From Candidatus Pacearchaeota archaeon (lineage in GTDB: Archaea > Nanoarchaeota > Nanoarchaeia > Pacearchaeales > GW2011-AR1), in NCBI GenBank assembly GCA_002690445.1, contig NZER01000365.1:1-15277 (forward strand): DNA of 15,277 bases, in the 5' to 3' direction. The translations under genes and the position numbers were made by a program. This document shows, in pieces, positions 10,347 through 15,277 of the stretch. The notes under the pieces were generated by a model, which did not search any database, was not told where the DNA came from, and was given only the letters and a program-made list of their open reading frames with translations. Every line of letters starts with the position of its first letter. Within the stretch, counting starts at the first letter, position 1.

Positions 10347-10381
10347 ATAGTATAGTTAAAATTAAGAAAGGTAAAAAATTT

Positions 10382-10666
10382 ATGTCAAACTCAGTAAACA
10401 TTCCGTCCTCCGTCAAGGAAATTAAAAGCGCCATCGCTCGCAGGATTACCATCCTTGCCGAGTGGCAAACCTTGCTTGCCAAGTCGCGCAAGCCTTCGCT
10501 CATCAGCTCAAGAGCTTTGCAAGTTCAAGCTACTCGCAATCAGATTGTCGAGTTGCGCGCGGCTCTCAAGGTTGCAATCGAGAGAGAGCAAATCGAAAAG
10601 GCTCAAGCCTTTGTTGCCAGTCTTGCCTCAGTCCGTAGGGATTGGGACAATGGTCTTTTCGACTGA
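10382..10666 (+). CDS. helical basic hypothetical protein (94 aa)
   Basis: MSNSVNIPSSVKEIKSAIAR, RITILAEWQTLLAKSRKPSL, a long helix QVQATRNQIVELRAALKVAI and EREQIEKAQAFVASLASVRR, ending DWDNGLFD. All-helical with Arg/Lys bias, probably a coiled coil. No family recognised. An AAGAAAGG Shine-Dalgarno-like stretch lies about 12 nt before the start. Confidence 0.75.
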   Translation: MSNSVNIPSSVKEIKSAIARRITILAEWQTLLAKSRKPSLISSRALQVQATRNQIVELRAALKVAIEREQIEKAQAFVASLASVRRDWDNGLFD

Positions 10667-10692
10667 GTTAAACCCTTTATTACCAACAAGTT

Positions 10693-10881
10693 ATGACAAT
10701 AGACGATACTAAAAACGAGGCTCACAGGCTTCAAGAATTAATCGACTGGCGCGCTCAGCGGGTCAGCTTCTGGGCTAGGTTTGCCAATCAAACCAAGTCC
10801 AATGCTCTTGCGCTCCAAAGGGTGCGCACTCGCAACCTTCATGCTGTCGAGCTTATCAAGTTGCAAGCTCAACAAAGCTAA
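10693..10881 (+). CDS. helical basic hypothetical protein (62 aa)
   Basis: MTIDDTKNEAHRLQELIDWR, then AQRVSFWARFANQTKSNALA and LQRVRTRNLHAVELIKLQAQ. In general layout (short acidic start, W, basic helix, NxxAxxLxRxRxRNLHAVEL) it parallels the 10382 product (ILAEWQTLLAKSRKPS...ALQVQATRNQIVEL), suggesting distant duplication. No function can be assigned. Confidence 0.7.
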   Translation: MTIDDTKNEAHRLQELIDWRAQRVSFWARFANQTKSNALALQRVRTRNLHAVELIKLQAQQS

Positions 10882-10902
10882 CCAAAAAAACACAAAAAAA
10901 TT

Positions 10903-11208
10903 ATGTCAGATTCAGACAGAGCAAAACGTTTCCATGATGAAAAGTGGGAAGCTATACAGAACTCCTTGCGCTTAGCCCGTGAGACGAGAACAGAAATGTT
11001 CGACCAACACATCGCTCTTTCGAGCATCGAGGGAAAGCTTAAATTTCTTTCGGGAACAATCGGTTCGGATGAGAAGCCAATCATTGAAAGCGACCATGCT
11101 AGGAACACCGCCCGAGAGACAATGATTGCAGTCAATCAAGTTCGCAAGGCAATCATGGCAATCATGAGGGAGCATGGCGAGCAACTAGAAAAAAAGCTTT
11201 TGGGATAA
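10903..11208 (+). CDS. helical hypothetical protein (101 aa)
   Basis: Preceded by the A-rich leader (CTAACCAAAAAAACAC...). MSDSDRAKRFHDEKWEAIQN, then SLRLARETRTEMFDQHIALS, a central EGKLKFLSGTIGSDEKPI and a second helical half TARETMIAVNQVRKAIMAIM. Likely helical bundle or coiled coil. No family recognised. Confidence 0.75.
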   Translation: MSDSDRAKRFHDEKWEAIQNSLRLARETRTEMFDQHIALSSIEGKLKFLSGTIGSDEKPIIESDHARNTARETMIAVNQVRKAIMAIMREHGEQLEKKLLG

Positions 11209-11250
11209 GACGAGCTTATTAACTAAAAAACATTTTCTAACCATAAAAAC

Positions 11251-11322
11251 ATGATTGACTTATTAGTTGCATTTTCTCCACTATTAGTTCCGCTGATAGT
11301 GGTCTGGTTCTGGCCAGCTTAA
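11251..11322 (+). CDS. micro-ORF, single membrane segment (23 aa)
   Basis: Leader variant TTTTCTAACCATAAAAAC before the ATG. The product MIDLLVAFSPLLVPLIVVWF ends WPA, one hydrophobic helix with two prolines. It is last in its operon, 10 nt before E11, the same position as the other micro-ORFs. Confidence 0.45.
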   Translation: MIDLLVAFSPLLVPLIVVWFWPA

Positions 11323-11332
11323 CAAAGGCTCG

Positions 11333-11400
11333 TAACTCGTTGGTAATCAACGACTTGGGGCGGGCTGCCCGCCGCAAACCCTTGGTACTCAATGACTTAT
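11333..11400. repeat. nested-palindrome element E11
   Basis: Arm 1 AACTCGTTGG, TAA, TCAACGACTT; centre GGGGCGGGCTGCCCGCC; arm 3 AACCCTTGG, TAC, TCAATGACTT. Confidence 0.9.
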
Positions 11401-11409
11401 AAAAATGTG

Positions 11410-11520
11410 CTTCCTATGCTAAGCTTTTATTATTGATTTCCTAAAAACCCGTTTCTATGCTAAGATTTATTTAAGGATTTTCTAAAATGTGGTTTCTATG
11501 CTAAGCTTTATTTAAGGAAT
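11410..11520. repeat. 41-bp tandem repeat, 3 units
   Basis: CTATGCTAAG begins at 11414, 11455 and 11496, 41 bp apart; each is followed by CTTTTATT or TTTATTTAAGG and a CTAAAA stretch. It lies between E11 and E12 with no gene. Different in sequence from the 24- and 33-bp repeats. Confidence 0.9.
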
Positions 11521-11524
11521 TGCA

Positions 11525-11593
11525 TAACTCCTTGCCTATCAACGAGTTAGGCGGGGTAGCCCGCCGTAAGTGCCTGATACTCAAGGGGTTAGG
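11525..11593. repeat. nested-palindrome element E12
   Basis: Arm 1 AACTCCTTGC, CTA, TCAACGAGTT; the usual AAG/CTT end has become AAC/GTT on both sides, a compensatory change. Centre GGCGGGGTAGCCCGCC; arm 3 AAGTGCCTGA, TAC, TCAAGGGGTT. Confidence 0.85.
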
Positions 11594-11624
11594 GGGTACC
11601 CCCGTACCCCCCTAGGGGTACCCC
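11592..11624. repeat. GGTACC-centred palindrome cluster
   Basis: GGGGGTACCCCC (11592-11603) is a perfect 12-bp palindrome. It is followed directly by GTACCCC and GGGGTAC as a second inverted repeat with a CCTA centre. Related GGTACCCCC occurs at 12322. It abuts E12. Confidence 0.8.
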
Positions 11625-11670
11625 AGTAGGATAGTCCACTAAGAAAGTTGTATATTCTTGCCTATATCAT

Positions 11671-11699
11671 TTGACTTACAGGGTAATGCGTGCTATATT
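11671..11699 (+). promoter_or_regulatory. promoter for gene 11713
   Basis: TTGACT (11671-11676), 17-nt spacer, TATATT (11694-11699). The start site should lie near 11705, giving a leader of only about 8 nt before ATG 11713 (with TTAAG). Confidence 0.8.
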
Positions 11700-11712
11700 G
11701 TATTATATTAAG

Positions 11713-12162
11713 ATGAGAAAGAACAAAGATTGCGCTGTTATACAACTGAGAGATGATCCCACTCAAAAGAGTGGTTATATAGATGGGTTAAGCGATGCTG
11801 ATTGTCATGTCCTACAGGATCACATAGACAAGCATGATATGCCTTGCAAGAGTACTACTGTATACAGCAAGGATCAGGTTAATGCCAATCGCAAGATGCA
11901 CGCCCGATGGGATGCCTATACTACTGGTAATGCCTATGTGCTGTATGTACAAGCACGTACTTATGACCATACCATGAGAGTACAAGCCTATGGCAAGAAT
12001 GCTTACCAAGCTGTTAGGCGCTACTATCGTGGGCTTGACAATGCCTGCAATCACATATGGAAGTGCACCAAGGTTATAGCTGTGTACAGCTGTGCTGATA
12101 CCCATACAGCACAGGCGGGTGACCTACTGCATGGGCAGGCTCAAGACAGAGCGCCATGGTAA
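11713..12162 (+). CDS. hypothetical protein (149 aa)
   Basis: The frame is open back to 11671, which is the -35 box, so translation starts at 11713 (MRKNKDCAVIQLRDDPTQKS). Middle: DADCHVLQDHIDKHDMPCKS, then KMHARWDAYTTGNAYVLYVQ, a basic Tyr-rich segment AYGKNAYQAVRRYYRGLDNA and a Cys/His-bearing end (NACNHIWKCTKVIAVYSCAD). Six Cys and many His residues could bind metal, but no zinc-finger spacing is convincing. Its DNA is rich in TGTAC, GTATAC and CATG words, unlike neighbours, and it stands alone between repeats, so it may be a recent arrival. No family recognised. Confidence 0.75.
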   Translation: MRKNKDCAVIQLRDDPTQKSGYIDGLSDADCHVLQDHIDKHDMPCKSTTVYSKDQVNANRKMHARWDAYTTGNAYVLYVQARTYDHTMRVQAYGKNAYQAVRRYYRGLDNACNHIWKCTKVIAVYSCADTHTAQAGDLLHGQAQDRAPW

Positions 12163-12192
12163 TGGTGGGTAGTAGCATAGCTCATAGGTCAG

Positions 12193-12261
12193 TAAGTCAT
12201 TGGTAATCAACAGGTTAGGGCGGGCTGCCCGCCATAAGTCCTTGATAGTGAACAACTTACA
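12193..12261. repeat. nested-palindrome element E13 (last copy)
   Basis: Arm 1 AAGTCATTGG, TAA, TCAACAGGTT; centre GGGCGGGCTGCCCGCC; arm 3 AAGTCCTTGA, TAG, TGAACAACTT. No further copy occurs to the right end of the window. Confidence 0.9.
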
Positions 12262-12462
12262 ACAGCAGTGTACATATACCGCGCCACACTCACAAGTGCC
12301 TAACAGGCAATGACTTAGGGAGGTACCCCCATGCCCCACCCATGTCAAGCTTATTATTCAACTATTTTCTTGCATTATTCGGGCGAGGAAAAGACTACAC
12401 AATCCTCTCACCATGCAGTAGGATAGGGCACAAACATAGTAGAATCTTTTTAAAGAAAAAAT
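12262..12462. other. gene-free stretch after E13
   Basis: Contains a third, shorter copy of the accessory module (GCGCCACACTCACAAGTGCC at 12281, ending in an arm-like AATGACTTAGG), a GGTACCCCC stretch at 12322, and an A-rich linker. A frame open from 12342 runs through it into the 12498 gene but contains that gene's promoter, so it is not called. Confidence 0.55.
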
Positions 12463-12491
12463 TTGCTATTTGGGCAAAAGTGTTGTATGTT
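12463..12491 (+). promoter_or_regulatory. promoter for gene 12498
   Basis: TTGCTA (12463-12468), 17-nt spacer TTTGGGCAAAAGTGTTG, TATGTT (12486-12491), ATG exactly 6 nt after. Boxes are weaker than elsewhere but the spacer wording is conserved. Confidence 0.75.
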
Positions 12492-12497
12492 GTTAGT

Positions 12498-12671
12498 ATG
12501 TTAAGAAAGAATGATATTGTAACCAACCGCCAAGGGCGGATTTTTCAAGTCGTTGGCTTCGGTCAATCTAAATCAATGGGCGGTGACGTTGTCCTCTGTC
12601 GCTTGTATCGCTCACAAGCGCGGTTTGTTTTCAAGCATTCCCAACTGAGAAAACATCCACTTTTCTCATAA
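12498..12671 (+). CDS. SH3-like small basic protein, leaderless (57 aa)
   Basis: MLRKNDIVTNRQGRIFQVVG, then FGQSKSMGGDVVLCRLYRSQ and ARFVFKHSQLRKHPLFS. It resembles the 7786 product in order (DIVxxxxGRxxxVxxF ... VxxRxYRxxARFxFxxxQLR), as expected for a small SH3/KOW-like barrel. Start chosen by promoter spacing; the upstream extension is untranscribed. A new promoter begins right after its stop. Confidence 0.7.
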   Translation: MLRKNDIVTNRQGRIFQVVGFGQSKSMGGDVVLCRLYRSQARFVFKHSQLRKHPLFS

Positions 12672-12677
12672 AAGAAT

Positions 12678-12706
12678 TTGACTTTTAACCCATTACGTGC
12701 GATATT
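12678..12706 (+). promoter_or_regulatory. promoter for gene 12712
   Basis: TTGACT (12678-12683), 17-nt spacer, GATATT (12701-12706), ATG 5 nt later. It starts 6 nt after the preceding stop, with no E element between. Confidence 0.85.
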
Positions 12707-12711
12707 ATAGT

Positions 12712-12969
12712 ATGAAAGAAACAAAAAGACTCACCATGTGCGACGTCATCGACGCGAACATATTCAGCAAGAACGCAGTATTTGCACCATGCAATGCACT
12801 AACTAAGCTCGCAAGCAAAGCGGAATCTATCGCTCATGTAATGGGTCAAGACAAGAGCAAAGACCGATTCTCAAAGGTCACTTGCTCACTAGTGCAAGAA
12901 TGGATGCTCGAATTTCAAGAGACCGCAAATGATGCGGTTAAAAACATAATCGAAAAGGAGGGTAGTTAA
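12712..12969 (+). CDS. helical hypothetical protein, leaderless (85 aa)
   Basis: MKETKRLTMCDVIDANIFSK, then NAVFAPCNALTKLASKAESI and a C-terminal helix VQEWMLEFQETANDAVKNII. Soluble, helical, three Cys. No family recognised. It ends with AAAAGGAGGGTAGTTAA, which supplies both its stop and the Shine-Dalgarno of the next gene. Confidence 0.75.
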   Translation: MKETKRLTMCDVIDANIFSKNAVFAPCNALTKLASKAESIAHVMGQDKSKDRFSKVTCSLVQEWMLEFQETANDAVKNIIEKEGS

Positions 12970-13161
12970 TTGACTATTAAAAATGGTTCACTCTATTATT
13001 CAGTAGCGAATAATAAAATTGTCCGTGTATTTCGTGCGCATCAAGATGAAAAAATTGCATACATTAAAAGCCACGATGTCGAGCTAAAAGAATCAGAGGT
13101 GTATTTTTCTGACTTAAAGCCCGTCACTAATGAGATGGTAAAACAATACCTTAAAAAGTAA
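12970..13161 (+). CDS. hypothetical protein with TTG start, SH3-like (63 aa)
   Basis: AGGAGGGT ends about 7 nt before TTG at 12970, which directly follows the upstream TAA; no in-frame ATG is available nearby, so a TTG start is convincing. The product (TIKNGSLYYSVANNKIVRVF, then RAHQDEKIAYIKSHDVELKE, ending FSDLKPVTNEMVKQYLKK) is beta-rich with a short final helix and looks like another small barrel. No family recognised. Confidence 0.7.
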   Translation: MTIKNGSLYYSVANNKIVRVFRAHQDEKIAYIKSHDVELKESEVYFSDLKPVTNEMVKQYLKK

Positions 13162-13170
13162 ATTAATTAT

Positions 13171-13236
13171 ATGGACATAATAAGTATTCTATTATATGGT
13201 TCTTTTTTTATTGTGTGGTTAATTATTAAAACATAA
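13171..13236 (+). CDS. micro-ORF, single membrane segment (21 aa)
   Basis: Starts 9 nt after the previous stop. MDIISILLYGSFFIVWLIIK then T: one hydrophobic helix with a positive end. Last ORF of its unit, like the others of this type. No clear Shine-Dalgarno. Confidence 0.45.
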   Translation: MDIISILLYGSFFIVWLIIKT

Positions 13237-13393
13237 AAACACCCACCCCATTTCTTGAAAAATTGAGCGGTCTGTTTCTTCGAGAGTGGCGGGGGGGTAC
13301 TATTTCTCAATATCCCAAAAAATCCGCTCATTGGTAAAAATGGCCGACTAAAAAAAATACCCGAGCCTTATTTTAGTGTAATAGTTAAGTGAG
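13237..13393. other. intergenic region at the boundary of the repeat-bearing part
   Basis: Contains ACCCACCCC and, 45 nt on, GGCGGGGGGGT, which could pair imperfectly as a terminator-like fold but without a U tract. The possible -10 before the next gene (TGTAAT at about 13376) has no good -35. No E element. Confidence 0.4.
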
Positions 13394-13627
13394 ATGAGCA
13401 CAATATTAGCAATCTGTTCCGAATACAGCGATAATGTTTGGTATTCGGGTATCGAGGTTAATGGGAATCCTGACAAGATAGCAATAGAGATCGGCAGAGA
13501 ATACAGATTTGCCTTCCTTAAGATCATGGGGAAAATTGGGTATTGCTTGGATTCCATGAAGCGTGGCGATGATCACTACTGTGTCCTGACATTAGTAAAG
13601 TCAGAGCAGGGTGCATTCAGCCGATAA
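13394..13627 (+). CDS. hypothetical protein (77 aa)
   Basis: GTGAG precedes the ATG. MSTILAICSEYSDNVWYSGI, then EVNGNPDKIAIEIGREYRFA and FLKIMGKIGYCLDSMKRGDD, ending LVKSEQGAFSR. Beta-rich start and a helical middle; no family recognised. Codon use has more ATA and AGA than the genes to the left, fitting the shift in composition beyond 13.2 kb. Confidence 0.65.
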   Translation: MSTILAICSEYSDNVWYSGIEVNGNPDKIAIEIGREYRFAFLKIMGKIGYCLDSMKRGDDHYCVLTLVKSEQGAFSR

Positions 13628-13660
13628 TTTTTCGACAAACAGTTCAGTCGGGATATAGGC

Positions 13661-13870
13661 ATGATGCATGCGCAGCCTCCACATAAATATTGTTGGGTAT
13701 ATACCAAATGGGGACGAAAGAAGGCACGAGTCATTATGGAGTTCTTAGAGCTAGGGGGAGAGGGCCACGGAAAAACATTCGTGGCAGTTGTTCTCCAAGA
13801 TCAAAAACTAACAATGTTTGAAAAGAATATATCAGTAGAAAGGAAAGATATAGAGTATATCGTAGAATGA
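13661..13870 (+). CDS. hypothetical protein (69 aa)
   Basis: Two adjacent ATGs (13661 and 13664); either may be used, neither has a clear Shine-Dalgarno. MMHAQPPHKYCWVYTKWGRK, then KARVIMEFLELGGEGHGKTF and VAVVLQDQKLTMFEKNISVE, ending RKDIEYIVE. The GEGHGKT stretch resembles a P-loop by chance only: there is no surrounding NTPase fold and the protein is far too short. Likely a small beta barrel. It ends before the terminator at 13899. Confidence 0.65.
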   Translation: MMHAQPPHKYCWVYTKWGRKKARVIMEFLELGGEGHGKTFVAVVLQDQKLTMFEKNISVERKDIEYIVE

Positions 13871-13898
13871 ATTAAAAATTCTATAAAATTAACTAGAG

Positions 13899-13923
13899 GG
13901 GCAGCTTCGGCTGCCCTTTTTTT
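13899..13923 (+). terminator. intrinsic terminator
   Basis: GGGCAGC (13899-13905), TTCG, GCTGCCC (13910-13916), then seven T. It separates the small-gene region from the glycosyltransferase unit. Confidence 0.95.
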
Positions 13924-13948
13924 GCGAAAAAGTGTAAATATATATAAA

Positions 13949-14665
13949 ATGGAACCCAAAACACTTTCATATTGCGAATACAGTGTCCAAGAAGACAACG
14001 ACCCGAATTTACTCAAGGCATACGAGGAAATGCTGGAAGTGATTAAAAGCGGAAAAACTTTTTCTTTTGCTAGGTACGGAGATGGGGAATATAATACTTT
14101 TGCGGGAAAGGAAGGATATTCTTCTTCGGGGAATAGGTACGACCCTAAGCTGGGGGAGCTATTGCGGGAGACCATACATAAGCCACATCAATCCGAGGAC
14201 TATTGGTATGGGGTAAGTCCGGCGGGTAGAGCCTTTAGGCAGTATGACCATATTAACTGGATAGAATGTGATTTGTTAAGTTGTGCAAACTTTCATGGTA
14301 AATTAAAACCATTTATAGAATTATTAAATCAAAATGATTCAATTTTAGTGGGCCCAAAGTACCAACATGACATTTCGGTAGATTTTTCGGCATATTTCAC
14401 TATACAAGATAGAAATTCATTTGAAATTTTAGATAAAATAGTATTTGGGGTAGAAAAGTTGATTAAAAACTATAAAAAACCTATAATATGTATATCGGGA
14501 GGGATGAGTAGTGAAGCAATCATATACAAACTTCATTCTTTAGTAAAGGGTACCTGTTGGCTCATAGATATCGGGGCGATATTTGATCCGTATCTTGAAA
14601 CTAGAATAAGAAGGTCTTATTTTAAACATATGACAGAAGAAATTAAAAGTAAAAATTTAAAATGA
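13949..14665 (+). CDS. GT-D fold glycosyltransferase (238 aa)
   Basis: The start is ATG 13949 (MEPKTLSYCEYS), since the upstream extension overlaps the terminator. FSFARYGDGEYN (RYGDGE at residues 42-47) is the hallmark of the GT-D (DUF1792) glycosyltransferase fold, where the DGE acidic residues are expected to bind the nucleotide-sugar or metal. ISGGMSSEAI (about 182-191) and IDIGAIFDPYLE (about 206-217) are the matching C-terminal motifs. Such enzymes transfer hexoses to glycoproteins or cell-surface glycans; acceptor and sugar cannot be told here. It is ATGA-coupled to a second glycosyltransferase, so the pair probably builds one glycan. More AT-rich than the genes at left, suggesting separate acquisition. 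Confidence 0.8.
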   Translation: MEPKTLSYCEYSVQEDNDPNLLKAYEEMLEVIKSGKTFSFARYGDGEYNTFAGKEGYSSSGNRYDPKLGELLRETIHKPHQSEDYWYGVSPAGRAFRQYDHINWIECDLLSCANFHGKLKPFIELLNQNDSILVGPKYQHDISVDFSAYFTIQDRNSFEILDKIVFGVEKLIKNYKKPIICISGGMSSEAIIYKLHSLVKGTCWLIDIGAIFDPYLETRIRRSYFKHMTEEIKSKNLK

Positions 14666-15273
14666 TAGCAATAGTAATACCAACATGGCATAGAATTGAA
14701 TTTACAGAAATGTGCCTAGATTCTTTCTTTAAGTATACAAATTTCGATATTGTCACTAAGGTTAAGGTTTTCGATAATAATTCTGGGAAAGAAATGACAG
14801 ACCTTTTAAATTCTTATGATGTTGAATATGAAATTGGAGAATTTAATAACTCTTGGCAAGGATTTAATAAATTTATTGAAGATGATGAAATAAAAAACAA
14901 CGATAACATTCAATACATAGGAAAAGTAGATAATGATGTTTTATTTACAAAGTCTTGGATAGAGGATATTATGAATGAATTTAAAAAAAATAAATTAATT
15001 GGAAGCATATGTTATGGAACTCAAGCCAGCAATGGAGGAGTTTCTCCCTTAGTGGATAGTGATGGAGGTGGGGGGTTAAGGGTATTTAATAAAAATGTAG
15101 TCACAGAGGTGTGGGAGAATTATAGATATGCAATGTGTGTTCCAATTATGAATAAAATTAAAAAACTAGGATACTCAATGCATCAAATGGAAGTTGGTAT
15201 AAAAATGCTTGATAATGAATATCCACAAATTGCACAAAAATATATGCCACGAATCCAAAGAAGACCTCGATGA
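14662..15273 (+). CDS. GT-A (family 2-like) glycosyltransferase (203 aa)
   Basis: ATGA overlap with the preceding gene. The N-terminal VIPTWHRIEFTEMCLDSF (residues 5-22) is the classic start of family 2 enzymes. VFDNNSG (36-42) follows and KVDNDV (88-93) supplies the DxD-type motif for divalent metal and UDP-sugar binding. GGGGLRVFNK (about 136-145) fits the acceptor-side loop. At 203 residues it is short for the family, so it is either a compact version or C-terminally trimmed; the stop is 4 nt before the window end. It lacks membrane helices. With the GT-D enzyme it likely modifies a surface or virion component. Confidence 0.8.
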   Translation: MIAIVIPTWHRIEFTEMCLDSFFKYTNFDIVTKVKVFDNNSGKEMTDLLNSYDVEYEIGEFNNSWQGFNKFIEDDEIKNNDNIQYIGKVDNDVLFTKSWIEDIMNEFKKNKLIGSICYGTQASNGGVSPLVDSDGGGGLRVFNKNVVTEVWENYRYAMCVPIMNKIKKLGYSMHQMEVGIKMLDNEYPQIAQKYMPRIQRRPR

Positions 15274-15277
15274 ATTA

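Noticed and set aside
731..12261. CRISPR array
   Set aside because: The repeats are long, palindromic, diverged and separated by genes, with no regular spacers.
12342..12497. N-terminal extension of the 12498 gene
   Set aside because: It contains the promoter whose -10 box is 6 nt before the ATG at 12498.
13661..13870. P-loop NTPase motif (GEGHGKT)
   Set aside because: The product is only 69 residues with no Walker B or NTPase fold, and the GKS/T context lacks the preceding beta strand pattern.

Overview
This window looks like part of a tailed-phage (or phage-like) genome from an unidentified bacterial host. It is almost filled with very short, mostly unrecognised genes (about 48 in 15.3 kb, many under 80 codons). 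Nearly all are on the + strand, packed with ATGA/TAATG overlaps, and there are no metabolic or housekeeping genes. The few recognisable proteins fit a phage accessory region: the C-terminal part of a GP88/DUF7227-like phage protein at the left edge, a DUF7249-like protein, two paralogous small phage proteins, and two glycosyltransferases at the right edge. Promoters are sigma70-like (TTGACT, 17 nt, TATATT). The host cannot be named from the sequence.

Layout: 1-741 is the end of one operon. From 731 to 12.3 kb the window is a series of small transcription units separated by 13 copies of a ~70-bp nested palindrome (called E1-E13 here). Each copy has two 23-bp dyads built on TTGA-NNN-TCAA flanking a GC-rich palindrome. 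After E1-E5 an A-rich linker and a strong promoter follow at an almost fixed distance. At many of these promoters the ATG lies only 5-6 nt after the -10 box, so the first gene should be made from a leaderless mRNA. One unit (3195-3624) encodes two tRNA-like RNAs with perfect acceptor and T stems but an anticodon domain 43-52 nt too long. One gene (5907-6143) is inverted, with the same type of promoter, and lies between direct repeats.

Between 6.5 and 11.4 kb the genes are linked by a recurring Shine-Dalgarno-less A-rich leader (CTAACCAAAAAAACAC... then ATG). Three sets of AT-rich tandem repeats (33 bp x4, 24 bp x6, 41 bp x3) lie next to E elements there. Six transcription units end in a micro-ORF of 18-31 codons that reads as a single membrane segment. 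From about 13.2 kb the repeats stop and the sequence turns more AT-rich. After a textbook terminator (13899-13923) comes a two-gene glycosyltransferase unit that looks like a separate module, probably for modifying a glycan or a virion/cell-surface component.

How the genes act together is mostly unknown. The clearest biology is in the repeated, standardised non-coding architecture (palindrome + A-tract + promoter + leaderless start). It suggests many small early/accessory genes under one shared control system.
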